Made by a program: the position numbers and the translations under genes. From NCBI RefSeq assembly GCF_900116615.1, contig NZ_FPBF01000003.1, positions 620,001 through 684,000 on the forward strand: a stretch of DNA of 64,000 nucleotides, in the 5' to 3' direction. The stretch comes from Algoriphagus locisalis. GTDB taxonomy: Bacteria; Bacteroidota; Bacteroidia; Cytophagales; Cyclobacteriaceae. Each line of letters opens with the position of its first letter. Within the stretch, counting starts at the first letter, position 1. Under the pieces are notes generated by a model. That model made no database searches. It had not been told where the DNA came from and saw only the letters and a program-made list of their open reading frames with translations. Positions 1 through 8,330 of the stretch are shown here, in pieces.

Positions 1-425
1 GGGACGAAGTGATAGGAATCAACTTAAAATCTTGCTTCAACACCGTCAAAGCAGCAAACAGAACCATGATGAAAGCTAAGTCAGGATCCATCATCAATAT
101 CACTTCTGTAGTGGGTGTAAAAGGAAATGCCGGACAAGCTAACTACGCAGCTTCAAAAGCCGGTATCATTGGCTTCACAAAGTCTGTAGCGCTGGAACTT
201 GGCTCTAGAAACATCAGATGCAATGCAATTGCTCCAGGGTTTATTGAAACTGAAATGACTGAAGTTCTGGACGAAAAAACTGTACAAGGCTGGAGAGATG
301 GAATTCCTATGAAGCGTGGCGGAAGACCAGAAGAAGTGGCTGATGCTTGTGTATTTCTAGGATCTGAGATGAGTAGTTATATTTCAGGACAAGTGCTTCA
401 AGTGAATGGTGCGATGCATACTTAA
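1..425 (+). CDS. fabG: 3-oxoacyl-[acyl-carrier-protein] reductase, C-terminal part
   Basis: This is the last ~140 residues of a short-chain dehydrogenase; the frame is open to the left edge, so the start lies outside the window. FabG reduces 3-oxoacyl-ACP with NADPH in fatty acid elongation in the cytosol. The active-site YAASK (Tyr and Lys) is visible, preceded by the NITSV strand carrying the catalytic Ser and followed by the PGFIETEM loop typical of FabG. The C-terminus reads NGAMHT, where FabG proteins usually have a DGGM-like end, a mild deviation. A stem-loop with a T-run follows. Another SDR subgroup is possible because the cofactor-binding N-terminus is not visible, but similarity to FabG is strong. 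Confidence 0.88.
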   Translation, partial: DEVIGINLKSCFNTVKAANRTMMKAKSGSIINITSVVGVKGNAGQANYAASKAGIIGFTKSVALELGSRNIRCNAIAPGFIETEMTEVLDEKTVQGWRDGIPMKRGGRPEEVADACVFLGSEMSSYISGQVLQVNGAMHT

Positions 426-462
426 AAAAATTGAAATTTAATATTTGAAATTTGAGATTAGG

Positions 463-490
463 CGGCTGGAGATATTCAGCCGTTTTTTTT
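463..490 (+). terminator. Rho-independent terminator after fabG
   Basis: A six-base stem (CGGCTG/CAGCCG) with an eight-base loop is followed directly by eight T residues, 38 bases after the fabG stop. Confidence 0.75.
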
Positions 491-737
491 GTGGAAAAAA
501 CATCCAAGTATATGTATATCCGCCTTTCTGCCAGTAAGTAGGCTAGGGCAATATAGAATATGTTAAACTTTAGAATTGCTGGTACTTCGGTCACCCGTCA
601 TCGGTCTCTCGTAGCTATCGGGACGACCAGATTAGCGAAGAATCTTAGGTAACTGGTAGCATTGCGGATAATCATATTCAAGTATTTCATTTGGGATTCA
701 GTTAAAAATCCATCTCAGCTTCGCAAAAGTTCTAGAG

Positions 738-770
738 CAAAAAAAGAGTCCCGATGGAATATCGAGACTC
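738..770 (-). terminator. Rho-independent terminator after pyk
   Basis: Read on the minus strand, a ten-base stem with one mismatch (arms at 746-755 and 761-770, 5-base loop) is followed by a T-run (plus-strand A-run at 739-745). It lies just downstream of the pyk stop. Confidence 0.75.
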
Positions 771-793
771 TCTAGTTAATATTTGAAAGAAAC

Positions 794-2218
794 TTATTCT
801 ACGATGTGCACTTTCAGCATGTTGGTTCTACCATTTTCCTTTAGCGGCATACTTCCCGTATTAATGATAATATCCCCGGTTTTCACGTGATCATCACCTT
901 TTAAGGTATTCTCAATATCTGTGAAAGTAGCATCAGTGGAAACTTGGTTTTCATAGAAATAGGCACGTACACCCCATACCAAACTCATCTGAGTAATTAA
1001 TGGCTTATTTCTAGTGAACACAAAGATGCTCGCAGACGGTCTGTGAGACGCTATTCTAAATCCTGTAAAACCAGAGGAAGTAATTCCCACAATAGCTTTT
1101 GCTTTCACATTTCTAGAAAGTCTTGAGGCCATCAAAATCAAATTGTTGCTCAAGAAGGTATCGTCATCCTCTGGTATTTTATAAAGGTTGTGATAGATAT
1201 CAGCATTTTCCTCTAAATAGCTAATGATACTGCTCATCGCCTTCACTGCATTTACTGGATATTTCCCAGAAGCAGTTTCCGCAGAAAGCATCACCGCATC
1301 AGCGCCATCCAAGACAGCATTTGCTACGTCATTGGTTTCTGCACGAGTTGGGCGAGGATTAGTAATCATGCTTTCCATCATTTGGGTGGCAATGATTACA
1401 GGCTTGCAGGCAAGCTTACACTTTTCTACTATTCTCTTTTGCCAAAGCGGAACGATTTCCATAGGAACTTCCACTCCCAAGTCACCACGAGCCACCATGA
1501 TCGCATCAGTAGCATCGATGATCGCATCGATATTATCTAGCGCTTCAGGCTTTTCTATCTTAGCAACGATCTTACAAACTTTTCCTTTTGCTTCGATTCT
1601 TTCTCTTAGGTCAATAATATCTTCCGCTGATCTTACAAAAGAAAGAGCGATCCAATCAACTTCTTGCTCAAGACCAAAAGCCAGATCTTCAATGTCTTTC
1701 TCAGTCAATGAAGGAGCACTAACTTTAGTATTAGGGAGGTTGATGCCTTTTCTTGATTTTAAGATACCGCCGTGGATTACTGTACAATTGACATTTTTGC
1801 CATCTGTGTCATTCACCCTTACCTCCAAATTACCATCGTCGATCAGGATTCTATCTCCACTGACTACATCGTTTGGAAGGTTCTGATAGACTGTACTTAC
1901 TAAATGGCTTGTTCCTATGACAGGATCATTAGTGATTGTGATCAATTCTCCTGGCTTGATCTCTACCCCGTTGTTCTCTACTTCACCAACTCGGATTTTC
2001 GGACCCTGAAGGTCTTGAAGAATACCAAGGTTTAATCCTTCATCTTTATTGATTTTTCTAATTATCGCAGCTACTTCGGCATGGATATCATGTGTACCAT
2101 GGGAAAAATTCAATCGAAACACATTTGCACCAGCAGCTGCCAAGCTTTTGATGGTTTCGTAATTATTTGAAGCAGGGCCTATAGTTGCTAGAATTTTTGT
2201 CTTATTGAATTGGCTCAT
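794..2218 (-). CDS. pyk: Pyruvate kinase
   Basis: This cytosolic glycolytic enzyme transfers phosphate from phosphoenolpyruvate to ADP. At 474 residues it has normal family length. The N-terminus (TKILATIGPAS) and the RLNFSHG segment carry substrate and metal ligands, AKIEKPEAL near residue 220 holds the catalytic lysine, and MVARGDLGVE near residue 240 is the pyruvate kinase signature. The C-terminal allosteric domain is complete. The ATG is eight bases past the stop of the upstream IPExxxVDY gene, so the two are probably co-transcribed from the promoter-like box at 2677-2684, and a terminator follows. This pairing, divergent from acpP-fabF-rnc, recurs in Bacteroidota to my knowledge. Confidence 0.97.
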   Translation of the reverse strand: MSQFNKTKILATIGPASNNYETIKSLAAAGANVFRLNFSHGTHDIHAEVAAIIRKINKDEGLNLGILQDLQGPKIRVGEVENNGVEIKPGELITITNDPVIGTSHLVSTVYQNLPNDVVSGDRILIDDGNLEVRVNDTDGKNVNCTVIHGGILKSRKGINLPNTKVSAPSLTEKDIEDLAFGLEQEVDWIALSFVRSAEDIIDLRERIEAKGKVCKIVAKIEKPEALDNIDAIIDATDAIMVARGDLGVEVPMEIVPLWQKRIVEKCKLACKPVIIATQMMESMITNPRPTRAETNDVANAVLDGADAVMLSAETASGKYPVNAVKAMSSIISYLEENADIYHNLYKIPEDDDTFLSNNLILMASRLSRNVKAKAIVGITSSGFTGFRIASHRPSASIFVFTRNKPLITQMSLVWGVRAYFYENQVSTDATFTDIENTLKGDDHVKTGDIIINTGSMPLKENGRTNMLKVHIVE

Positions 2219-2225
2219 TAGGGGA

Positions 2226-2654
2226 TTAATAAGTTAATAGGTTTTCTTTTGATTTAAGTTTGCTTACATCCAGCTTCATCACGTTTTGAACGTAGCGATT
2301 TTTTGCCAGCTGGTTCGCAAATGTATTAATACTTATTTGAAAGGTCTCGTCTTGAACCAAAAGGAAATAGTCCATTGATTTCAATTCCGGGATTAAATAT
2401 GATACTTGATTTGTTGAGTTAAGGGCCTTATTCCGCAAAAGTTGAACAAATCCATGAGGTAAAGAAAGGAAATATTGAGAGATTTTCAGGCTTGGAAGGG
2501 TCATAAATTCCAATAAAAGATCATCAGATTTAATTAGGTTCAAGTCTAAATCCCTGTTGATGAGCCAGGCCATTTTATAGTCCTTAACAGGCGATACAAG
2601 CCCCAAAAGCTCGAAATCATAGGTATGTTCAATTAGTAACTTGGCCTTCTTCAT
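2226..2654 (-). CDS. IPExxxVDY family protein
   Basis: A 142-residue protein of unknown biochemical function. It belongs to a Bacteroidota family named for a C-terminal IPExxxVDY motif, seen here as IPELKSMDY (residues ~88-96, with Met for Val). No signal peptide or membrane segment is visible. It is the first gene of a two-gene unit with pyk and stands divergent to acpP-fabF-rnc. Genome context suggests a link to carbon or lipid metabolism, but that is inference from position only. The start is an ATG that leaves a ~150-base divergent promoter region. Confidence 0.85.
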   Translation of the reverse strand: MKKAKLLIEHTYDFELLGLVSPVKDYKMAWLINRDLDLNLIKSDDLLLEFMTLPSLKISQYFLSLPHGFVQLLRNKALNSTNQVSYLIPELKSMDYFLLVQDETFQISINTFANQLAKNRYVQNVMKLDVSKLKSKENLLTY

Positions 2655-2676
2655 GCAGTGAAAAAATCAATGGAAA

Positions 2677-2684
2677 CAAAGTTA
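2677..2684 (-). promoter_or_regulatory. Candidate -7 box for the IPExxxVDY-pyk operon
   Basis: The minus strand reads TAACTTTG, a full match to the Bacteroidota TAnnTTTG element, 23 bases upstream of the ATG. I did not find a TTTG at the expected -33 distance. Confidence 0.4.
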
Positions 2685-2744
2685 GAAAATATAATTCAAC
2701 TTCAAGGGTCTGTCTTTTGCTTAAAAATTTACTTGAATCTTTTC

Positions 2745-2776
2745 TTTGCCAATTAGGCATTAAATATATTTCTTTG
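2745..2776 (+). promoter_or_regulatory. Candidate promoter of acpP-fabF-rnc
   Basis: TTTG at 2745-2748 is followed after 20 bases by TTTCTTTG (one mismatch to TAnnTTTG). This gives a predicted start about 25 bases before the acpP ATG. Confidence 0.45.
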
Positions 2777-2806
2777 CGAAGTGTTATTAACTAAACTGAT
2801 CACAAA

Positions 2807-3043
2807 ATGTCTGAAATTGCACAAAAAGTAAAAGCCATCATCGTTGACAAACTTGGCGTAGAAGAGTCTGAAGTAACTTTGGAGGCGAGCTTTACCAATG
2901 ATCTTGGTGCTGATTCTCTTGATACTGTAGAATTGATTATGGAATTCGAAAAAGAATTCAACATCTCTATTCCTGATGATCAGGCTGAGCAAATCGGTAC
3001 TGTAGGACAAGCAGTTACCTACTTGGAAGCTAACGTAAAATAA
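2807..3043 (+). CDS. acpP: Acyl carrier protein
   Basis: This small acidic protein of 78 residues carries growing acyl chains on 4'-phosphopantetheine during fatty acid synthesis. The GADSLD motif places the prosthetic-group serine at residue 37, followed by the TVELIMEFE helix that partner enzymes recognise. Length and charge are normal for the family. The fabF start lies 20 bases downstream, and the acpP-fabF-rnc order is a widely conserved operon. The upstream gap of ~150 bases is shared with the divergent IPExxxVDY-pyk unit. Confidence 0.98.
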   Translation: MSEIAQKVKAIIVDKLGVEESEVTLEASFTNDLGADSLDTVELIMEFEKEFNISIPDDQAEQIGTVGQAVTYLEANVK

Positions 3044-3062
3044 TAATTCCTAAATTCATTCT

Positions 3063-4313
3063 ATGAATTTAAAAAGAGTTGTTGTAACAGGTATAGGTGC
3101 CCTCACACCAATAGGCAATACCGCAGAGGAATTCTGGAACGGTCTGGCTAATGGTGTGAGCGGTGCTGCGCCGATTACCAAATTCGATGCTTCACTTTTC
3201 AAAACCCAATTTGCCTGCGAGGTCAAAAACCTAGACGTCGAGCAATTTATTGACAGAAAAGAAGCTCGGAAAATGGATCCTTTCACCCAGTATGCCATGA
3301 TTTCAGCTGATGAAGCCATGAAAGATTCGGGATTGGATCTTGAAAAAATCGATAAATCAAGAGCTGGAGTAATCTTTGGATCTGGAATCGGAGGGTTAAA
3401 AACCTTTCAGGATGAAGTGACTACCTTCTCCACAGGAGATGGGACACCACGATTCAATCCATTCTTTATTCCCAAGATGATCGCTGATATCAGCGCCGGT
3501 TTTCTATCAATTAAATATGGTTTTCGCGGTCCAAACTTTGTAACAGTTTCTGCCTGCGCCTCCGGTACCAATGCCCTTATTGATGCTTTCACATACATCA
3601 GAATGGGCAAAGCTGATATTTTCATCAGTGGGGGATCAGAAGCAGCAGTTACCGAAGCAGGTATTGGTGGATTCAATGCTATGAAGGCGCTATCCCAAAG
3701 GAATGATTCTCCGGAAACTGCCTCCCGACCTTTTGATAAGGATCGTGATGGATTTGTTCTGGGCGAAGGAGCTGGCACATTGATTCTGGAAGAATTAGAA
3801 CATGCAAAAGCACGTGGAGCCAAAATCTATGCAGAACTTGTAGGTGGAGGAATGACTGCTGATGCACACCATATCACAGCCCCACATCCAGAAGGTTTGG
3901 GAGCAAGCGATGTGATGAAAATTGCGTTGGAAGATGCAGGATTGAAACCAGAAGACATTGATTACATCAACGTCCACGGTACATCTACCCCACTTGGTGA
4001 TGTAGGTGAAATCAAGGCTATTCAGAAAATCTTCGGAGAGCACGCGTACAAGCTTAACATTAGTAGTACAAAGTCAATGACTGGTCATTTGCTGGGTGCG
4101 GCAGGAGCTATTGAAGCTATCGCCTGTATCTTTGCCATGAATAAAGGAATTGTACCTCCTACGATCAATCATTTCGAAGATGATGAAGGGTTTGACCCGA
4201 AATTGAACTTAACATTTAACACAGCGCAGAAGAGAGAGATAAACTATGCGTTGAGCAATACATTTGGATTTGGTGGACATAACTGTTCAGTAATCTTCAA
4301 AAAATATAATTAA
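3063..4313 (+). CDS. fabF: 3-oxoacyl-[acyl-carrier-protein] synthase II
   Basis: This condensing enzyme of fatty acid elongation joins malonyl-ACP to an acyl chain. It has 416 residues, the normal KAS II length. The catalytic triad is visible: Cys165 in SACASGTN, His305 in NVHGTSTPLGD and His342 in SMTGHLLGAAGA. The GFGGHN motif near the C-terminus is also present. The gene lies between acpP and rnc in the usual order with short gaps, so co-transcription is likely. No odd features were seen. Confidence 0.98.
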   Translation: MNLKRVVVTGIGALTPIGNTAEEFWNGLANGVSGAAPITKFDASLFKTQFACEVKNLDVEQFIDRKEARKMDPFTQYAMISADEAMKDSGLDLEKIDKSRAGVIFGSGIGGLKTFQDEVTTFSTGDGTPRFNPFFIPKMIADISAGFLSIKYGFRGPNFVTVSACASGTNALIDAFTYIRMGKADIFISGGSEAAVTEAGIGGFNAMKALSQRNDSPETASRPFDKDRDGFVLGEGAGTLILEELEHAKARGAKIYAELVGGGMTADAHHITAPHPEGLGASDVMKIALEDAGLKPEDIDYINVHGTSTPLGDVGEIKAIQKIFGEHAYKLNISSTKSMTGHLLGAAGAIEAIACIFAMNKGIVPPTINHFEDDEGFDPKLNLTFNTAQKREINYALSNTFGFGGHNCSVIFKKYN

Positions 4314-4321
4314 TCTGGATT

Positions 4322-5062
4322 TTGAAATTATTTCAAAGACTCGGATTCTCTCATCTCTTCTACAGTGAAAAAGACAAAAGGCTTGCTGCCTCCATCAGAT
4401 TGATGACGGGGAGCAGGCCTTTTAATTTATCATTGTACAAACTAGCGCTTACCCCCTCCAGTCTAGGTGAAGAGACTTCACAAGGATTCCGACTTTCAAA
4501 CGAACGCTTAGAATTTCTGGGAGATGCTATTCTAGGGGCCGTAATCGCTGAATTCCTTTTCCAAAAATTCCCGTTTCGCGACGAAGGTTTCCTTACTGAG
4601 ACCCGATCTAAGCTTGTAAACAGAGAGACACTAAACGATACCGGAATTAAAATCGGGTTGCGTCGGGCGCTTGACATGGAGCTTGGGGAGCGAAGTTTTA
4701 CAGGCAATAAATCACTCTATGGTGATATGCTTGAGGCATTCCTTGGGGCTGTTTACCTTGACAAGGGCTACCATTTCACTAAGAGTTTCATCACCCATAG
4801 AATCCTACTTCACTTTGATGTGGAAAGTATGATCGCTACTACCACCAATTACAAAAGTAAAATCATCGAGTGGTCACAAAAGGAAAATAAGCAAGTAGAA
4901 TTTTTAGTCCTTAGTGTCACTGGTAATCAACGTTTCAAGGAGTTTAAAGTCGCTTTACAAGTAGGAGGAGAAGAAGTAGCACAGGGAAAAGGAAGTACCA
5001 AAAAGAAAGCCGAGCAGGAAGCCTCCAAAAATGCCTGCGAAACACTAAGAATTGCCACATAG
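4322..5062 (+). CDS. rnc: Ribonuclease III
   Basis: This endonuclease cleaves double-stranded RNA in rRNA processing and mRNA turnover. The catalytic domain carries the signature ERLEFLGDAILG (Glu64, Asp68) and a second acidic motif, GDMLEAFLGAVYLD, near residues 133-146. A double-stranded RNA-binding domain spans roughly residues 175-240 and includes GKGSTKKKAEQEAS. The start is a TTG eight bases after the fabF stop. The first ATG further in would remove part of the conserved N-terminus, so TTG is preferred. It is the third gene of the acpP-fabF-rnc unit. Confidence 0.95.
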   Translation: MKLFQRLGFSHLFYSEKDKRLAASIRLMTGSRPFNLSLYKLALTPSSLGEETSQGFRLSNERLEFLGDAILGAVIAEFLFQKFPFRDEGFLTETRSKLVNRETLNDTGIKIGLRRALDMELGERSFTGNKSLYGDMLEAFLGAVYLDKGYHFTKSFITHRILLHFDVESMIATTTNYKSKIIEWSQKENKQVEFLVLSVTGNQRFKEFKVALQVGGEEVAQGKGSTKKKAEQEASKNACETLRIAT

Positions 5063-5094
5063 CTGAGTAATTTTAGGATAAATTAAATCCATTT

Positions 5095-6933
5095 ATGCCT
5101 TCTATAAAAATAGCCGGAGCTACTGTCAATCAAACACCACTAGACTGGTCAGGCAATCTGAACAGAATCATTCAGGCAATTGAAGAAGCGAAAAGACAAG
5201 ACGTAGAAATCCTGTGCTTGCCTGAATTGGCTATAACAGGATATGGTTCTGAGGATTTATTTTTGAGTATGTGGTATCCCAAAAAAGCACTTGCACAGCT
5301 GGAGCTTTTACTCCCACATTGTCAGGAAATCACTGTAGCCGTAGGTTTACCTGTAAGGATTGAGGATAAAGTTTATAACTGCGTTGCTGTCATAGATAAT
5401 GGTATTGTCAAAGGCTTTGTCGCAAAGCAATTCATGGCTATAGATGGAGTTCACTACGAATTCCGATGGTTTACTCCATGGATTGCAAATGAAGTTGTTG
5501 AAATAGAATTTCAGAATCAGATGATCCCGCTTGGGGATCTAACTTTTCAACACAAGGAAATTCATTACGGGTTCGAAATCTGCGAAGATGCCTGGAAAGG
5601 AAAGTTAAGACCAGGCTTTCGCCTTTGTGAACGTAAAGTTGATTTGATCTTCAATCCGAGTGCAAGCCATTTTGCAATGGGAAAATCTCAGCTCAGAACA
5701 GAATTGCTGGAGGAAAGTTCTGCCACATTTGACTGCTACTATTGCTACGCAAATTTGCTCGGAAACGAGGCTGGCAGGATGATTTTCGACGGAGAAATCA
5801 TGCTAGCCAAATCTGGTGAAATCCTTTCCAGAAACAGACTACTTTCTTTCGAAGACTTTCAGGTAAACAGCTTTTATCTAGAACCTAAAACCCAAAGAAT
5901 TGCTCCCATAAACCCTAAGAATGAGGAATTTACCCAAGCTTCGGCTTTGGCACTTTTCGACTACATGAGAAAAAGCCGAAGCACTGGATTTGTACTTTCG
6001 CTTTCCGGAGGAGCAGATTCATCTTCTATTGCAATTTTGGTAGCTGAGATGGTGAAGAGAGGAATTGATGAATTGGGATTGGAAGGATTTTGCCAAAAAG
6101 CTGGATTCAAAAACGTCCCTACTTCTCCAAATCCCGAGAAGGACTTGATGAAGTCAATTCTGACTACTGCATATCAAGGAACCAAAAACTCATCGGATGA
6201 CACCTTCTCCTCTGCAGAATCTCTTGCAGATAGTTTAGGAGCGACATTCTATCATTGGGAGATCGATGAAGAAGTAAATTCCTACACCTCCAAAATAGAA
6301 AAGGCGATAGGCAGGAAACTGACTTGGGAGCACGATGATATCACCCTGCAAAACATCCAAGCCAGAACCCGCTCCCCTATCATCTGGATGCTGGCAAATA
6401 TCAATAATGCTCTGCTTCTTTCCACCTCCAACCGAAGTGAAGGAGATGTAGGCTATGCCACTATGGATGGTGATACTTCTGGAAGTATCTCTCCCATCGC
6501 TGCAGTAGATAAATATTTCATCCTAAACTGGCTAAGCTGGGCAGAAAAAAATCTGGACCGACCAGGCCTGGCCAAAGTCAACTCCCTTCAGCCAACTGCA
6601 GAACTGCGCCCATTGGAGAGAACTCAAACCGATGAAAAGGATTTGATGCCTTATGCAGTTATTGTAGAAATAGAAAAACTTGCCATCCGCGATAGACGTT
6701 CACCAATGGATATTTATCTTATCCTTTCCGAAGAATTAAAATTGGAACCTGACACTTTGAAAGGCTATATCAAAAAATTCTTCCAACTTTGGTCCCGAAA
6801 TCAATGGAAACGAGAGCGTCTTGCCCCTTCTTTTCATCTGGATGAATTCAATGTCGATCCTAAAACTTGGTACAGATTTCCGATTTTGTCCGGTGGATTT
6901 GCCGAAGAACTTGCACAATTAGAACAACTATAA
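5095..6933 (+). CDS. nadE: Glutamine-dependent NAD+ synthetase
   Basis: This enzyme makes NAD+ from nicotinic acid adenine dinucleotide with ATP and glutamine-derived ammonia. The 612 residues contain an N-terminal nitrilase-type glutaminase domain (Glu44 in CLPELAITGYG, a Lys near residue 110, and the nucleophile Cys in the FEICEDAW segment). A C-terminal synthetase domain has the ATP-binding loop LSLSGGADSS near residue 303. The two-domain form explains the length compared with ~275 residues for ammonia-dependent enzymes. It starts 32 bases after rnc and ends 10 bases before lgt, so it may be read through with both. Confidence 0.96.
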   Translation: MPSIKIAGATVNQTPLDWSGNLNRIIQAIEEAKRQDVEILCLPELAITGYGSEDLFLSMWYPKKALAQLELLLPHCQEITVAVGLPVRIEDKVYNCVAVIDNGIVKGFVAKQFMAIDGVHYEFRWFTPWIANEVVEIEFQNQMIPLGDLTFQHKEIHYGFEICEDAWKGKLRPGFRLCERKVDLIFNPSASHFAMGKSQLRTELLEESSATFDCYYCYANLLGNEAGRMIFDGEIMLAKSGEILSRNRLLSFEDFQVNSFYLEPKTQRIAPINPKNEEFTQASALALFDYMRKSRSTGFVLSLSGGADSSSIAILVAEMVKRGIDELGLEGFCQKAGFKNVPTSPNPEKDLMKSILTTAYQGTKNSSDDTFSSAESLADSLGATFYHWEIDEEVNSYTSKIEKAIGRKLTWEHDDITLQNIQARTRSPIIWMLANINNALLLSTSNRSEGDVGYATMDGDTSGSISPIAAVDKYFILNWLSWAEKNLDRPGLAKVNSLQPTAELRPLERTQTDEKDLMPYAVIVEIEKLAIRDRRSPMDIYLILSEELKLEPDTLKGYIKKFFQLWSRNQWKRERLAPSFHLDEFNVDPKTWYRFPILSGGFAEELAQLEQL

Positions 6934-6943
6934 AATTTCAACT

Positions 6944-8047
6944 ATGCTTGAATTAATCATGAACTATATGGTATGGGATCCTAACCCATCCGTCATTCCC
7001 GGCTGGGAGAGACCACCTTGGTATAGTATCCTTTTTGCAGCTGGCTTTGTTATCTCACAGCAGTTCATGGTACACTTCTTCAAAAAGGAAGGTCAAAACC
7101 CTGAGTTAGTTGACAAATTGACCATTTACATGGTTTTGGCAACCATTATAGGTGCTCGACTTGGTCATGTGCTTTTCTATGAGCCAGCCAAATATTTAAG
7201 CAACCCTATAGAAATCCTGAAAGTTTGGGAGGGTGGGCTTGCCAGTCATGGTGCGGCCATTGCTATTCTGATTGCACTTTGGATCTATGCCAAAAAAACT
7301 CCTGGACAGAGCTATCTCTGGGTGGTGGACAGAATTGTGATTGTCACAGCATTGACGGGAGCATTGATCCGCTTTGGGAACCTGATGAACTCAGAAATCG
7401 GGGGAAAAGACACCGGCTCGGATTACGGGATAGTTTACGCGTGGGACAGTGAGGAACTACTAAGTACTTTGAAGGTGCCAGTGGAATCTGTAGATCCTTA
7501 CAAGCCGGCTGATCGTCAAGGAGAACTGGTAGGAAATGGGGTCGTCCCTGTGAATATTGACCTGGAAATCACCAAAGGCACCTACAGCCTCGAAGAGCTG
7601 GAAACAACTTTGAGACGGGACATTAAGTACGCTCTGACCCAGTTCAGATCAAGTCAAGATTACTTAGCCGAACCGGTGGAAAGCCCGTTGAACATGGTCA
7701 TTTCAGATAAAGGAGACCATTACCTAGTGACTGTCCAGACCTTTGGTAGGACTAAGCATCCCACCCAAATCTATGAGTCTCTTTCCTACTTTGTGATTTT
7801 CTTGGTTCTCTATGGACTTTGGAACAAATACAAAGAACGCCTGCCAGAAGGAATTCTACTTGGAATCTTCCTGATTACAGTCTTTGGAATGCGGTTTATC
7901 TGGGAATTCTTCAAGGAAAGCCAAGTGGACTTTGAAGACGCTATGGCATTCAATATGGGACAGTTGCTTAGTATCCCGTTGGTAATTGGTGGAATAGTAC
8001 TTGTGGCTAGAGCTTTGAAAAATGGCTTGAAACCTGAAAAAAACTAA
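6944..8047 (+). CDS. lgt: Prolipoprotein diacylglyceryl transferase
   Basis: This inner-membrane enzyme transfers diacylglycerol from phosphatidylglycerol to the lipobox cysteine of prelipoproteins, the first step of lipoprotein maturation. Family motifs are visible: GGLASHG near residues 96-103 and [16 protein letters not shown] near residues 139-154, the Lgt signature. Several hydrophobic membrane segments flank them. At 367 residues it is ~75-100 longer than typical enzymes because of a polar insertion at about residues 155-265. To my knowledge Bacteroidota Lgt proteins often have such an insert. Many lipoproteins in this window depend on it. Its stop overlaps the convergent yidD by four bases. 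Confidence 0.95.
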   Translation: MLELIMNYMVWDPNPSVIPGWERPPWYSILFAAGFVISQQFMVHFFKKEGQNPELVDKLTIYMVLATIIGARLGHVLFYEPAKYLSNPIEILKVWEGGLASHGAAIAILIALWIYAKKTPGQSYLWVVDRIVIVTALTGALIRFGNLMNSEIGGKDTGSDYGIVYAWDSEELLSTLKVPVESVDPYKPADRQGELVGNGVVPVNIDLEITKGTYSLEELETTLRRDIKYALTQFRSSQDYLAEPVESPLNMVISDKGDHYLVTVQTFGRTKHPTQIYESLSYFVIFLVLYGLWNKYKERLPEGILLGIFLITVFGMRFIWEFFKESQVDFEDAMAFNMGQLLSIPLVIGGIVLVARALKNGLKPEKN

Positions 8048-8268
8048 GGAATCGGATCATGCCCGTGGCCTCCCCAAGGATGGCAACGGGCGATTCGCTT
8101 CAATCCCATCCAGCCACCTTTGAAAACACCATGTTTCATAATGGCACCCTTCATATAATTACTGCATGTAGGCGTAAATCTACAACTAGAAGGAAATAAG
8201 GGAGAAATAGTGTATTGATACACCAAGACTGGAAATATAGCTATCTTTCGAAGTATGGATTTTGCCAT
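8044..8268 (-). CDS. yidD: Membrane protein insertion efficiency factor YidD
   Basis: A 74-residue protein of the YidD family, thought to help YidC-dependent membrane insertion at the inner face of the cytoplasmic membrane. The family signature is clear: a [13 protein letters not shown] segment, an amphipathic N-terminal helix, and the C-terminal [14 protein letters not shown]. Length is normal. It is convergent with lgt and overlaps it by four bases. In many bacteria yidD lies with rnpA and yidC, so here it is separated from its usual neighbours. Confidence 0.93.
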   Translation of the reverse strand: MAKSILRKIAIFPVLVYQYTISPLFPSSCRFTPTCSNYMKGAIMKHGVFKGGWMGLKRIARCHPWGGHGHDPIP

Positions 8269-8330
8269 GAATAAGTCCTATAATTGTGACGTTACGTAAT
8301 TAACCTATAACAACCTTTCAGAATTCCCTC

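Larger units (their letters stand above)
426..793. other. Intergenic stretch between fabG and pyk
   Basis: This 368-base gap between convergent genes holds the fabG terminator at its left and the pyk terminator at its right. The middle (about 491-737) has no credible gene. It contains a somewhat GC-richer patch near 585-635 that looks like a degraded intergenic repeat, but I could not match it to a second copy in the window. Confidence 0.5.

Noticed and set aside
1224..1886. Long plus-strand ORF inside pyk
   Set aside because: It is antisense to pyruvate kinase, whose motifs are clear, and its translation shows no recognisable domain.
2753..3010. Minus-strand ORF over acpP
   Set aside because: It is antisense to the strongly conserved acyl carrier protein and starts within it; no independent support.
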